This document shows, piece by piece, positions 1 through 11,359 of a stretch of 64,000 bases of DNA. How positions within the stretch are numbered: the first letter of the stretch is position 1; each line of letters starts with the position of its first letter. Made by a program: the position numbers and the translations under genes. The notes below the pieces were generated by a model, which was given only the letters and a program-made list of their open reading frames with translations, was not told the origin of the DNA and did no database searches. This DNA is from Selaginella moellendorffii. Lineage: Eukaryota > Streptophyta > Lycopodiopsida > Selaginellales > Selaginellaceae. The stretch is taken from positions 1,554-65,553 of the forward strand of contig NW_003314384.1 in NCBI RefSeq assembly GCF_000143415.4, read 5' to 3'.

Positions 1-100
1 AACACTGCCAAGTAAAATCAATCACTAACTTTTCCTTTAGCAAGACTAGTATACCCAATGCAAAGCTCAACCCTTACTCGATAATCTTGTCTAGAATGTA
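1..100 (-). mobile_element. Antisense fragment of Y-type LTR element interior
   Basis: Read on the minus strand, this stretch resembles the 3' interior of element Y near 41610-41720 (shared words such as GAGATTG/GAGATTA and GGTTGAGCTTT). The same sequence recurs at 14207-14306, where it leads into a polypurine tract and an LTR start. It places the neighbouring Ole e 1 gene segment inside a minus-oriented gypsy-type relic. No reading frame survives. Confidence 0.5.
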
Positions 101-378
101 ACCTATAGCATGTAAAGTGATCACTACTACACCCCCTTTTAACACACTTATGAGTGATTACAAATGTATAGGGTAAAATATGTTATTATACCTTCTAACA
201 TATGTTATACATTTAGATTAATCAAGTATAAATATATTTAAAAATTTAAAAATTTCTTAAACAGCTATCTTCTGGATATTTATAAATTATAAAAATGTTT
301 ACAGTTATAAACTTTCTTAAGCACCCATTCTTGCCATAAATAATCATATTACCTTACTGTGCTGGGTTGAGTGATGGG

Positions 379-409
379 CTCTCCTATCATATATGTGATG
401 ATAGGAGAG
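379..409. other. Perfect 12-bp stem-loop downstream of Ole e 1 gene
   Basis: CTCTCCTATCAT pairs perfectly with ATGATAGGAGAG across a 7-nt loop. It lies about 330 bp past the stop codon of the minus-strand gene and is repeated at 44010-44040. In copy 2 it falls inside the assembly gap. It could be a transcript 3'-end structure or only a chance palindrome. Confidence 0.6.
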
Positions 410-737
410 TGGCAATTCTTTACTGTCCTGCTTGTACTGTAGGATGTGGTGATGAAATTGTGAGAAAGAATGAAGGGAAGATTTTTCTTCATTTCATTCA
501 TTAGAACTCTTGATTTCTCTTGTCTAAACTTTGCATAGAAAACTCTACTCTAAACTTTATATGAAAACAAACACATGAGTTACTACATTGTAAGGAAATG
601 AGTGGAACTTAAGGGCTTCGTGTCTTTATTATGTTAAATTGTTTATGAACTTATAGCAATGATGTTGGTGTAGGAGCTGGGCCTGGTGCTGATGCTGGTG
701 ATTCTGGTGCCAATGCTGGAGGTGTTGGTACTGGTAG

Positions 738-1375
738 TCACGATAGGGATGGTGTTGGTGAAAGTGAAGGTGTTGGTGTTGGTGATAGTGGTGGTGGTTG
801 TGTTCTAGGTGGAGTTCTTGGTCGTGGTGGTAGAGGCATTCTTGGTCGTGGTGGGGGTGGTCTTCTAGGTGGTGGTGGTGGTGGAGGACTTGGTGGTGGT
901 GGAGGTGAACAAGCATTTGGAGTAAAATAATAGGGTCCACAAGTGAACTTATTATTTCCATTATTGATGCATGTTCTTAAGGATTGGCCACTTGATCCAC
1001 CATTTATGTCTGTTAAGAAAGAACACCCTCGGGGTGCTCTACTCGTATCGACACTCACTCGGCAACTCTCAATATCTGTTCCAGTCTTCACTAATTTAAA
1101 GATATTAAAGTATCCTCTATTATTTGTAAATGATGAATCACTGTCTCTTGGACAAACCAGGTTTACCTTGGCATCTGAAAGATTTAACAAGATTAGAAAA
1201 ATACAGAAGATAGATCAATTTTCTTACTGAAAATGCCACTCTGAGAAAGTGATCCACAATTAGTACAATAAATATAGCCTTCTACTTTGATACTTGTAGT
1301 GGCAGCACAAAAATTTTCATTTTTCAGAATGACTGCAAGTAATAAAATTAAATAGAGAAATGTTTTGTTTTCCAT
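738..1375 (-). CDS. Pollen Ole e 1/extensin-like secreted proline-rich protein, copy 1
   Basis: Two exons, 1375-1228 and 1174-738, separated by a 53-nt GT-AG intron (1227-1175). The reading frame is maintained across the junction, giving about 194 residues. The start MENKTF is chosen because a hydrophobic signal peptide follows directly (LYLILLLAVIL), with likely cleavage near CAA-TTS. Next comes an Ole e 1-type domain: GYIYCTNC, then VNLVC, IESCRV, RGCSF, RTC and FTCGP supply the spaced cysteines. The C-terminal ~60 residues are proline-rich (SPPPPPSPPPPPPP, then PRTPP/SPTPT repeats), as in extensin-type wall proteins. From the family I infer secretion to the cell wall with O-glycosylated hydroxyproline; no enzymatic role is expected. 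It lies within a gypsy relic and is identical in protein to the copies at 14942 and 44369. Intron length is very short for a plant but the junction restores the domain. Confidence 0.72.
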
Positions 1376-1407
1376 ACTTACATGGTAATGTGAGGTAAAA
1401 GAATGCC

Positions 1408-1415
1408 CTTTTATA
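1408..1415 (-). promoter_or_regulatory. Candidate TATA box of Ole e 1-like gene copy 1
   Basis: TATAAAAG on the minus strand, about 33 bp before the proposed ATG at 1375. If used, the 5' leader would be only a few bases long, so either leader or start may be misjudged. A strong donor-like ATGTAAGT lies just upstream of the ATG. The box is conserved at 15612 and 45039. Confidence 0.35.
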
Positions 1416-1956
1416 ATCTGCACTGCATTAAGTCAAACATCTAAGGTACAACTAATCAAGACTTTTTTCAAATCCAAATATTCTTATTTATGTGATCTCA
1501 TATTTCCTACTTTTGCTATGCCAATGATCTTAAACTTGGAATAATAATAATAATAATACTCAAGAATCTTTGTATATTTTTCAAAATCTAAACTTTGCAT
1601 CTAATATTGGTTCAAATAAATTAGATTAAAATGGTGTTTAACACCTAGATTAAGAAAGAATATTCTCAAAATTGAGTGCTTAACTGCTACATGGAGGAAA
1701 ACACACCTTAGTCGTTAATGCAAATCAGACTTTACTGCATACAAGTATCTAGGTATCTGGATAGGTGGTACATGTGTTAACATAAAGCATCCCACCTAGA
1801 TCTCTATGATGTTCGGTGTGCCCCAAGTTTCCTAAGGTAAAAGTCTTGGTGCAGCTGTAAATCTCTTTTTAACCTTTAACCTTTATACTTTGAAATTATG
1901 GTCTAAAAGAATATTCTCAGAATAACCTTTAATTTTGTGTCAAATGAAATAATATA

Positions 1957-2139
1957 TTAAAGAAGATAGCTCACCTTGGTGCAACATGGCTGCCAAGCAA
2001 TGGTTTCTTCATTCACCCACACTTTCTTGCAACGCTCAAGATATAAGGTGCCTCTAGCAGCCAGATCATCATTGTGTCCTTGAATGTTATTTATGGAAAT
2101 AGTGTGGATTTCCACACTATAGATGCTACAATTGATCAA
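1957..2139 (-). other. Small conserved frame ending in a splice-donor-like site
   Basis: A 60-codon frame (MINCSIYSVEI...) occurs in all three segment copies (also 16161-16343 and 45588-45770) with one to two residue changes. Its end, CCTK followed by GTGAGC, looks like an exon/intron edge. It lies upstream of the Ole e 1-like gene on the same strand and could be a remnant 5' exon of another gene. I do not recognise the protein. Confidence 0.25.
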
Positions 2140-2488
2140 GTTTGGTCAACACCTCTTAGTCTAGTTATTTTCAACAGTTATATCTTCTTTCTATAAAAGC
2201 ATAGATACCAGTGACAAATTTATTATTATTGAGTTTAATTTTATGGTTGTGGAGAATCTCCAAGAAGAAAAAGATTTCTGTCTTCATCACTTTTGAAGGG
2301 GTTAATACCTTCAATCTAGAATTGAGCCCAGCAATGGCAAGAGAGTTTATATGGAGTGAACTAATCTAGGTTTGGGTTTGGCTTAAGATCACTTATCCTT
2401 AACCATATCTAAACTTAGATAATGAAAGGATAATCCAAGCACTTAGCCAAAAGCCATAAACATCACAAACACCTATTCCATTGCTTTG

Positions 2489-2812
2489 TTAATTTCTGGA
2501 GGATTGGTTTGTTAAATGTTATGCTAAACCTTATAAACTTACGATCCAACTTTTTACAACACCCAATATAGTCCCTTCTATTGAGTAAGGAGCCCCTTAG
2601 ATTGGGAATGTAATATTAGGAAAATAGACTAATACTAAGTCATTCACTTCATACTCTGCAAATGGACAATGATGGGAGTTGTAGTGTCATTATTGTCCCA
2701 CTTATGCACGGCTAAGTGTTTAGTAGACTCTTCTTGGATGAGTGGAATAATGCACATTATATACTAATATCAAGATTTAGCATCAGTAGCTCATGATAAT
2801 CGTGAAGGTAAA
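2489..2812 (-). other. Decayed gypsy-type sequence, no intact frame
   Basis: AT-rich sequence between the gene segment and the integrase-like tandem repeat. Both neighbours in copy 2 (16693-17033) are the same. No frame longer than a few dozen codons is open and I see no other signal. It is probably the continuation of the minus-oriented pol relic. Confidence 0.4.
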
Positions 2813-3934
2813 ATGCTTCCTTGTCTAAATCTTGAGTATAAACTGACAACTATCAAGGCTTAGAAATCTTTCCCTAAATGTGCATTCTAGCCAATCCAAG
2901 CCTAGCTCCTATCCACCTAGATGATCCAAGAATTTCTCCTTGTTGACATTCCACTAGATATGTGCTAACTTAGTTGTCATTATAGATCTTACTTAGCCAA
3001 TCTAACTCTTGGTAGTATTAGATTATGATCATATAAAACTTTATATGGTGAAGCACTAATAAAACTCTATACCCTTGTGATATATGCATACTGAAGAAAC
3101 AATAAATATTTTGCAATCATCCCTTTAAAGTTCTAAACAAGCCATTCTACCAAGCCATTTGTTTGTGGATGATAAACACTTGTGAAATGCTTCCTTGTCT
3201 AAATCTTGAGTATAAACTGACAACTATCAAGGCTTAGAAATCTTTCCCTAAATATGCATTCTAGCCAATCCAAGCCTAGCTCCTATCCACCTAGATGATC
3301 CAAGAATTTCTCCTTGTTGACATTCCACTAGATATGTGCTAACTTAGTTGTCATTATAGATCTTACTTAGCCAATCTAACTCTTGGTAGTATTAGATTAT
3401 GATCATATAAAACTTTATATGGTGAAGCACTAATAAAACTCTATACCCTTGTGATATATGCATACTGAAGAAACAATAAATATTTTGCAATCATCCCTTT
3501 AAAGTTCTAAACAAGCCATTCTACCAAGCCATTTGTTTGTGGATGATAAACACTTGTGAAATGCTTCCTTGTCTAAATCTTGAGTATAAACTGACAACTA
3601 TCAAGGCTTAGAAATCTTTCCCTAAATATGCATTCTAGCCAATCCAAGCCTAGCTCCTATCCACCTAGATGATCCAAGAATTTCTCCTTGTTGACATTCC
3701 ACTAGATATGTGCTAACTTAGTTGTCATTATAGATCTTACTTAGCCAATCTAACTCTTGGTAGTATTAGATTATGATCATATAAAACTTTATATGGTGAA
3801 GCACTAATAAAACTCTATACCCTTGTGATATATGCATACTGAAGAAACAACAAATATTTTGCAATCATCCCTTTAAAGTTCTAAACAAGCCATTCTACCA
3901 AGCCATTTGTTTGTGGATGATAAACACTTGTGAA
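2813..3934 (-). repeat. Three tandem 374-bp units of decayed Ty3/gypsy integrase
   Basis: Units start at 2813, 3187 and 3561 and are nearly identical. On the minus strand the end of each unit reads TSVYHPQTNGLVEW and then, after a stop, NFKGMIAKY. This matches the conserved integrase core segment of Ty3/gypsy elements (consensus around YHPQTNGQVER). Stops and frame breaks show it is dead. The paralogous region at 17027-17390 has a single unit, so the triplication is a recent local event in copy 1. The third unit differs by a base or two (aacaac for aacaat). Confidence 0.7.
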
Positions 3935-4128
3935 AGTGTGAAGTATGGAGCAAGGGAGTGAAGGAATTGAAGTATAGAGCAATTCCCAAACATACAGCCC
4001 AAGGAGTGAAGGGACAGGAGCATTGAGTGACCTTTGAATAGTCTTAGAACATCCAGCATCCCAATGCTAGGATCGGCATCCGAAATGAAGCCAAATGGAG
4101 TTTGGTGCTATTTTAGCACATTTGTTGT
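3935..4128. other. Intervening relic sequence
   Basis: Short stretch between integrase relic and LTR, repeated at 17391-17583. No gene or clear signal is visible. Confidence 0.4.
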
Positions 4129-5157
4129 GAATGTGACTTTGGGTATAAAAAGTTATATGTCGGCTAGTCCTTTCTGATATTCTTTCCTTACTACCATAAC
4201 AGCAGGAGGTCGGTATTGTTGGACCCTTTATTAGTTTCCACCTAAGCTAATTGAGAAACTAATCATCACATGTGCACTAAAACTAGAAGGGCACTAAAGA
4301 AGGAAATACTAAGTTGTTATTTATCAAGCAGACTTGACACCGTGATGAGAAACTCATGATGTTGACTTGCACTTGCTAGTGTTGGGAACCCACGTGATAT
4401 TGAGCTTGGTCCCTCAATATTCGCTAAATGATAGCTTACCGTGTTTGCCAAACACCCTTGTTATCATACCTTTTGTGTTACTCTCATTCTAGTCCCAAAA
4501 GCTATTTATGAAAAGTGTCTAGATTTGCTTATTTGGCATATTTACGAAATGTAAAGATTGTTCTGAACATAATAGTGTTCATCCCATGTCCAAATTCACA
4601 ATTTAGGGACATTCCATATTTAATAAGTTTCAAGCTTGTCCCAGAGATTAACTCTTTGGTAGGTCGGGCATGGCTGACCAACCTGAGGCATAGTTTAGCT
4701 CCCGCTTGCATGCCTGTCCTTGTTCTGCGTCCGGCTTGGAGCTCCACACCATGCTAGCTGGTGGAGTACCCATATCCTCACGTTAGGCCACTGGTATGTT
4801 GAAATAGTGCTAGACTCCATTTGTCTCCATTTTGCGTGTTGGTCTTGACATTAGGATGATGGTTGCTCTAGGATTGTTCCAAGCCGCTCCATGCTCCTAT
4901 CCTTTTGCTCCTTGGGTTATATACTCAGGAGTTGTTCCGTGCCCTAGTGCCATTGCTCCTTGGCTCCATACTTGGGAGTTTGGCACCATTCCTTCGTTCA
5001 GTGGCCCAAAGGCCCTGAAAGTCGGGTTCCACACCACTGTTCTTTCAACACGTGGCATGTGACACGTGGCACATAGTGGTTTAGGTTCCTCTTTGTGGTT
5101 ATCCTGTGGTAAATCATTATAGAATAAAGGGTAAAAACCATATGTGTTATAATACTG
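4129..5157 (+). mobile_element. Solo or partial Y-type LTR
   Basis: Begins TGTTGTGAATGTGAC and runs through the same landmarks as the Y element LTR at 37260-38505 (GGCTAGTCCTTT, GGCAGGAGGTC-like, and the end TAAAGGGTAAAAACC). It is shorter than the 1246-bp Y LTR. No primer site follows it; instead an inverted LTR piece does. Copy 2 of the same LTR is at 17586-18614. Small frames across it are not conserved coding. Confidence 0.65.
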
Positions 5158-5261
5158 ATGGCCTAACATGAGCATATGGGTACTCTACCAGTTAGTATGG
5201 TGTGGAACTTAGGCTTAGACCCAAGTTAGACACAAAATAAAGACAGGTACACAAATGGGAG
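5158..5261 (-). mobile_element. Inverted fragment of the same LTR
   Basis: Reverse-complementing this stretch gives GCTAAGCCTAAGTTCCACACC-like sequence and GGAGTACCCATATG. These match the internal LTR region near 4740-4790 and 38060-38110. It marks a rearrangement before X inserted. Confidence 0.55.
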
Positions 5262-5266
5262 CTAAA

Positions 5267-5822
5267 TGTGAAACACAAAATCCCTAGGCCCCAAAGTAGA
5301 GCCGAAAAGGCACCACGTGGTAGTGGCCAAAGCGAAAGCCAAACGAGCGTAACACGTCTGAACTAAAAGCTCCGACTTGAAAAGGTCGAGAGTGGGAGTG
5401 GAACTCCCAACAAAGGGCTCGAGGAACAAGCACGGGGCGAGCCATGAGTGAGTCTCTAGAAAATGGGACACAAGAGGACCAAAACATGACACGTGGAAGT
5501 GTCCGAGATGGAGTCCGAGGTGGAGTCCGAGATGGAGTCCGAGGTGGAGTCCGAGATGGAGTCCAAGATGGAGTCTGAGATGGAGTCCGAGGTGGAGTCC
5601 GAGGTGGACCCGAGATGGACCCAAGATGGACCCGAGGTGAGTCCGAGATGGACCCGAGGTGGAGTCCGAGATGGACTCGAGATGGAGTCCGAGATGGAGT
5701 CCGAGATGGACCCGAGATGGAGTTCGAGATGGAGTCCGAGATGGACCCGAGATGGACCCGAGATGGAGTCCGAGATGGACCGAGACAGAGTCCGAGATGG
5801 AGTCTGAGAGGGACCCGAGATG

Positions 5823-5853
<31 letters not shown>

Positions 5854-7314
5854 GAACTGAGACCGAGACTGAGGCCGAGGCCGAGACCGAGCGAGGTGGA
5901 GTCCGAGATGGAGTCCGAGATGGAGTCTGAGATGGAGTCCGAGGTGGAGTCCGAGGTGGACCCGAGATGGACCCGAGGTGAGTCCGAGATGGACCCGAGG
6001 TGGAGTCCGAGATGGACCCGAGATGGAGTCTAAGATGGAGTCCGAGATGGACCCGAGATGGAGTCCGAGATGGACCTAAGATGGAGTTCGAGATGGAGTC
6101 CGAGATGGACCCGAGATGGACCCGAGATGGAGTCCGAGATGGACCGAGATAGAGTTCAAGATGGAGTCTGAGAAGGACCCGAGATGGAGACCGAGACTGA
6201 GACCGAGACCGAGACCGAGACCGGAACTGAGACCGAGACTGAGGCCAAGGCCGAGACCGAGCCCGAGTCTGAGTCCGAGTCTGAGTACGAGTCCAAGTCC
6301 AAGTCCGAGTCCGAGTCCGAGTCTGAGTTCGAGTCTGAGTGGGTGAAAGCCCAAAGCGTTTGTCTCCTAGACACTGGGGGGTTTGGTGAGCTTCAAAAGT
6401 ATAGAAAGGGGAGGACTGCAGTGGAGCCAGTTTGGCCCAAGAAGGCTGTACCCAATATTGGGTGATGAGCTACCCACTGGGAAGTCCAAGACTAGAGTGA
6501 ATACAGACCGACAAGCAGGGTAGCTTAGTGAAGTGTTCAAAAGCCGGCTCTAGTTCCTCTGGGAGATCGATTGGCCGATGCTCCCAGTCCAAGTGTGGGT
6601 GGCACTACCTACTTGGATACCTGGCGTGGCTCAATGGAACCTCACTCTGAGCCCATGGCTAGAGCACCTAAAGGCGGAAGGTGGGGAGAGTACCCATGAG
6701 GCCCGCGTAGGGCCACGGTGTTCCGAAATGTTGTCCCAAAGTCCCAGACTGTGGAAAGGAAGAGGAGTAATCCTCTGGAGTAGAGACCAAGGATACAGTC
6801 GTGTGGCGAGGAAGTCCCAGAGGACCGTGGGACTTAGTGGTCGGGCCTGTGGGCCTCGATCCAGTGGTGGTGTTGGCAAATGTGGCCATGAGCAGAAAGG
6901 GATTTGGTGGGGACCAGAAAAGGGATATTGGGGAAGGCTATTCCCCATGTCTGTGGGCATCCTAAGGATGCTAAGAAGTGGATCTGGGACAATCACTCAT
7001 GGACGGATGGCCCAGTGTTGGAGAGACGGGATTGCAATGCAGGTTGTGTTAGACCACCAATGTGACCAAGGTGAATGAGCGTGGCCTAGTGTAACGGGCT
7101 CATATGTCGGTGGTACGTTGGGGTGTCGGTCATGGGATCGGACACGTGGAGCACTTGGGCCAAGTGCAAAGGTTGAGTGGCATGGATGCCATTCTCGGGG
7201 CTAGCAAGCCCCAAGTCCTGAATGGGACTTATGGAGGTTGTGAATAAGACTCCTCCAAGTGGTCAGAGGTGCGGTTAAGTGAATAAAGTAGAATGGAAAA
7301 ATTTGTCACTTACA
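5267..7314 (+). repeat. 5' LTR of X (2048 bp)
   Basis: Starts TGTGAAACACAAAATCCC and ends ...CACTTACA. Outside the minisatellite it matches the 3' LTR at 11360-13062 closely. The extra length compared with the 3' LTR (about 345 bp) lies in the repeat array. Confidence 0.85.
5500..6345 (+). repeat. Purine-rich minisatellite in X 5' LTR
   Basis: Built from 12-nt units of the type CGAGATGGAGTC and CGAGATGGACCC. It grades into 6-nt units GAGACC and finally GAGTCC. All units are multiples of three, which keeps several frames open and produces spurious Glu-Ser-Glu, Arg-Pro-Arg or Asp-Ser frames on both strands. The plus strand is strongly G+A rich. Equivalent arrays at 11595-12093, 18958-19389 and 33929-34343 differ in length and order. 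Confidence 0.9.
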
Positions 7315-7317
7315 ACT

Positions 7318-7329
7318 TGGTATCGGAGC
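7318..7329 (+). other. Primer binding site of X
   Basis: TGGTATCGGAGC starts 3 nt after the 5' LTR end. It differs by one base from the usual complement of plant initiator Met tRNA 3' end (TGGTATCAGAGC). Confidence 0.75.
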
Positions 7330-10300
7330 TATTCCTTAGTCCGACTTTTATTGGTGCTCAAGTATATCACCATTGATATTGCCATCAGAAGGTCCTAGGA
7401 GTGGGCCTATCCTTGAGGAGTAGCATATTGAGAGGACATGGCTCTCCACTCAAGTTCATGTGTGAACTTGGGCACGATGTGGTGGATAGAAAAGGGGCCA
7501 GTAAGGGAACGACTTTGGAATCTTGGGAATAGTATAAGGGTTTCCTCAGAGAGTTGAGGATGTGATCCAGATGAGCGTTTGACTGAGCAAACTAGTTGAT
7601 GTAGTTGTGGTGAACAACTACAGTTGGGATCATGGGAAAGATGCGGACTCCAGAACAATAAAGGAGTCACAAGATTACCCTTATATAGTTGAGGCTAGTA
7701 CTCATAAATTTGAGACCGGAATTGGTGACTGTGGAAGGTCATATACAGAAAAGGACACAAGTCCTCGAAATGGTAGCCGAGGCTACCTCTAATAAATGCT
7801 AGAACAACCCAAGGAGTTGGGGGTGTACTTAAAGATGAGTTGCTATTCTCATCACATGGACAAGTAGTCCTAAGGGGCAAACGTTAGCCCCAAGAAAATC
7901 ATCAAGTGTCGGAGTAACACTTGCAAAGATTGTCCTTGTGAGTAGGACATGAATACAAAAAGTTGTGTTCTAGCAAGTTGGCACCTTGAAGACTAAGACC
8001 TCACAGGTTGTTGGATTACCAAAGTCCAAAATGCTAGATGACTCAAGTGGAGTCAGGGAATGGTCCTAAGGGATTGGTTGAAGCATTTGGACTAAGGTGT
8101 ATGGTGTCCCATGAGGTATGGGGAGGATCATAAGATCCAAGTATGAGAACAGTAAGTATCTCGTTGATGGCAGAATGTGCCATACTAAAGTTGTGGGAAA
8201 GATGTTTCCAGAACAAAGAACTTTTGGCCCAGAGTTGGGTGCGAACACTATGGTGCGGTGCTAACGGATAGTTAACATGAGGAATAACTATATTGGTTTT
8301 GGCAAAGACCTAGACACTAATAACTAGTGTCATAAGGATAAGCTCATGGGGCCAATGGTGTGGAGACACTAAATGTGCCAAGGTGTGATACCTTGAGGTT
8401 ATGTTGGTGGGTTCATAAGAACCCCTTGCCAAAGGAATCTCAACGGAAATGGGAATAGCATAGCCTAAGCTAGAAGGTATGTGGTAGAGTGTGGTGACCA
8501 AAACAATGATGGAGGTGTGGAAGCACCAGCAATGAGTTGTATGACTTGACAACTATGAGGCAAATAAGCAAAAGGTGCAAGATAATTGGTTAAACTGGCA
8601 GAAGGTAGCTACCCAAGACTTCTTAATGGCATAAGAAAGTTAGATATACCCTTATGGGAGATAAATTGCTTATGTTGCGAAATAGTAAGTTAATGTCGTA
8701 AAAGGGAATGCTCATTGTCAAAGAGGCCACCATTTGGGACATCCAAACACTCTATAACACCAAAAAGTGGTGTTTGATGTCACGAGGGCAATAGATAAGG
8801 CCCAAGGGACTAAGTCCCTAGTGAATAATGGATAGAAGGTGGTATTCAAATGTCCAAGGTTGCGGAGACGGGAGAAAACTATCTATCCAAATTAGACAAT
8901 GCCAAAAAATGGAATTTTGGCAAGGCTAGTGATGGGCATGTAAGGACCCATAAGCAACAAAATTAATCCCGGTGTGTGGGATTATAAGGTGAGCATACCT
9001 GGATTGAGGAACCACTCCCTAGACTATCGGGTCAGTTCATCCGTAAGAATATTTGCTAAGGCATAATGGAAAGTGCAAAGCTATCCTCCTAGTCTGGAGG
9101 AGAATGACCAAAGGAAAGATGTGAAGCCAAAAGCAAGTAGTCAAGGGATAGAACCAAACCATAGGAATCGAAGGGCATAACTAAAGGTGGTTATGCCAAT
9201 TGGCAGTGGAGAATCAAATGGGGGCTCAAGAGTGTTGTTGCTAGCAACCGTGATGTCATGGAAAGTCTAAAATATGGAATTGTCCATGTTAGACTATATG
9301 GCAACTAGAAAGCTTGCTAAAAGGGAGGCCTTAGCAAGCTAAGGGACATAGTTCCTTCAAAAGTTCCCAAAGACGATTTTAGGTAGCTTAGTACCTAGAA
9401 AGCCAAGCGTAAATGGTTCCTAGAGCGCGCGAAATCAGAGTGGCACAGCAGAAGCGTGGTCTTGAAGCTGGCCATGAGGCAAGGCTATCAAGGTTGGGGA
9501 AGTGGTTCCTGAGTGTTCAAAGAGAGGGCTTTGAACGAAAGTCGATAGTTAAGGACTTTCACATTTATGCATGAACCATGTTATGGTGGCCAGATGGCTT
9601 GCTAAGTGAGATTGGCAGGTCAAGGGGACAAATCCCCTAGTTGAGTGTGCTAACTTCAAAAGGGGTGGCCCATGGGGCCGAGCATGGAGGAGTCCATGCA
9701 TGATCACATACTTGTCAAGTGAAAGGACTTGGCAGTGCGGAGGAACTAGGTTCCTAAGCTGTGATCTATAGTGCGCTTTGACTATAAATTGGTGCACCGG
9801 CGTGGGGAGTCACGCCAGACATCTTGGATGATGCCTTCTGTAGATGCATATACGGAGGTTGGGTTCGAGTCCCGACCCTCTAGTGCTTGGGTTTGAGTCC
9901 CAAATCACTAGGGTGTGGTGATGGTTTGGAATATGAGGACACTCATATTTCAGTGGTTATGGACTCTCAATGAGGAGATTCGGTTGGGCACACTGCCAAG
10001 CGGGGGATGCCCCAGAGTCGTGATGCACGGTTAGATTGCTTAGAGTGAAAGCTTGACATATCTAACTTGAACACTTTGGTGCAAAGGGCACCAAAGACGT
10101 GGTGAATGAGATGGGGATACCCAGTCTCAGTTGCTATGGATCCTTGGCCGGAAGGGCTGGCTTGGGTGCCCCGCCAAGTGTGGGGGATGCCCCCCAGGGT
10201 CATAATCAACAATTTAAAAGGGTCTGGAAAACCTAGTTCCTATTGGTAGACCTGTTAAGGGGTCAAAATGAGATCACCAGGTGATCTTGTGGCTAAACAA

Positions 10301-11347
10301 GGATAAAGTCTTTGTTTGGGTTAAAGAATATGATTCCTAGTTTAAAGTGTTGATTTGAACTATTGATAATGGTGTGGTTTGGCCAAGGTGACCAAGTGGG
10401 AAGAACACCTAAGGGAAATGAGCTATATCAATGATATGGCATAATAAGTCCGAGGAAAGTAGTCTTTATAAGAGATCCAAGGGAGGGTCTCAAAAGTTGG
10501 GCTGTGGAAAGAGCCTATGGCAGAAAATGTTAAAGAGACGTACTAGGGGTGAACACCCTCTAGACTTGGCAAAGCAAAGTGCTTGCTATGGAACTAAAGG
10601 GAAACCTCTAAAATGGAGGTAGGGATCCTATATTGTTAGGTGCAACAATCAAGGATAGGAGCAAAAGACTAGTGGCTAAGAAAAAGAGCTATAGGAATCA
10701 TGGGAAAGAATCCAAATGGCAAAGTTGAGCCGAGAACACTAATGTGTTGGGTGCTAATGGATTGTAAGAAAGGCAATGTTTCCCCAAGGATGGATTCCCA
10801 ACCACTCCGATTTGGCGAAAGTGGATGCTCCAAAGAGGGGAGCGGTAAGGTAGCCAAATAATAGGGCTGTGGGCAGCCATAGCACCAATTATGATAACTC
10901 GAACTTAGTGCCCAAAGGTGGCACGATATCGAAGAGAGGATGATGGTACCCTCAAGTAAAGAACTTCCTAGGATAGGGAAGTGGAGTTGCACCATGTGCA
11001 ACGTAAGGTGTCGGAGACACCTAGGAAATTCACTCGGAGAAGTCAAAATTAAAAGTTCCAAAGTACAAAGGTTATGTCAATGGAATCTGAGACTACTCGA
11101 GAATGAGTAGTGGAATTGAGTTAGAGAGAACTGAACTAATAAAAGGGAGCAAACCACCCCAGGTGGTCGAGTGAGTCTCTACGTTGGAGAGACTATGCTC
11201 CTTAGAGGATGGACAAGGCATGGTGAGCCTTCGGGGTCAAACCATAGACAAATATTAGCTGGGTGCCAAGGATGGAAATGGTAATACCTGTGGGTGTTAC
11301 TTTATAAAAGGGTTTACCGTTCGATGAGGACATCGAACTTCGTCTAT
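7330..11347 (+). other. Interior of X, no recognisable coding
   Basis: About 4 kb between primer site and purine tract. Only short frames exist (none above 130 codons), none resembling retroelement proteins, and none keeps a convincing frame in the second copy beyond what DNA similarity gives. It includes paired T-arm-like hairpins at 9857-9911. It may serve only as packaged RNA. Confidence 0.7.
9857..9911 (+). other. Two tRNA T-arm-like hairpins in X
   Basis: GGTTGGG-TTCGAGT-CCCGACC (9857-9877) is a 7-bp stem with a T-loop-like loop and contains a consensus pol III B box, GGTTCGAGTCC. It is followed by a second hairpin with loop TTTGAGT inside CTAGTG...CACTAG (9880-9911). No matching A box or acceptor stem is visible upstream, so this is not a tRNA gene. 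It is conserved in the second X copy near 32187-32241. Confidence 0.5.
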
Positions 11348-11358
11348 GGGTGGTGGAG
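11348..11358 (+). other. Polypurine tract of X
   Basis: GGGTGGTGGAG directly before the 3' LTR start (TGTGAGAC at 11360), the expected place for plus-strand priming. Preceded by GATGAGGACATCGAACTTCG, similar to the corresponding part of element Y (42122-42140). Confidence 0.6.
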
Positions 11359-11359
11359 T

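Larger units (their letters stand above)
101..2488. repeat. Gene-bearing duplicated segment, copy 1 of 3
   Basis: This segment recurs almost base for base at 14307-16692 and 43732-46105. It holds the Ole e 1-like gene, about 370 bp downstream of it and about 1.1 kb upstream. Differences among copies are scattered single bases in the flanks, while the predicted proteins are identical. Left and right flanks differ in copy 3, so homology there stops near 43732 and 46105. Apart from the gene I see only AT-rich sequence, a stem-loop at 379-409 and a small conserved frame at 1957-2139. Confidence 0.9.

Noticed and set aside
629-961. His-rich 110-codon frame on the minus strand (three copies)
   Set aside because: It is the proline-rich tail of the Ole e 1-like gene read in another frame; His/Gln richness follows from the CCACCA-type codons.
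943-1230. 95-codon plus-strand frame over the Ole e 1-like gene
   Set aside because: Antisense shadow of a gene with signal peptide, intron and cysteine pattern; no family match.
5493-6465. Glu/Ser, Arg/Pro and Asp/Ser-rich frames in the X LTR on both strands
   Set aside because: Produced by 12-nt and 6-nt tandem units; several frames are open at once and lengths differ between copies.
9840-9911. tRNA gene
   Set aside because: Only T-arm-like hairpins and a B box; no A box, anticodon arm or acceptor stem.
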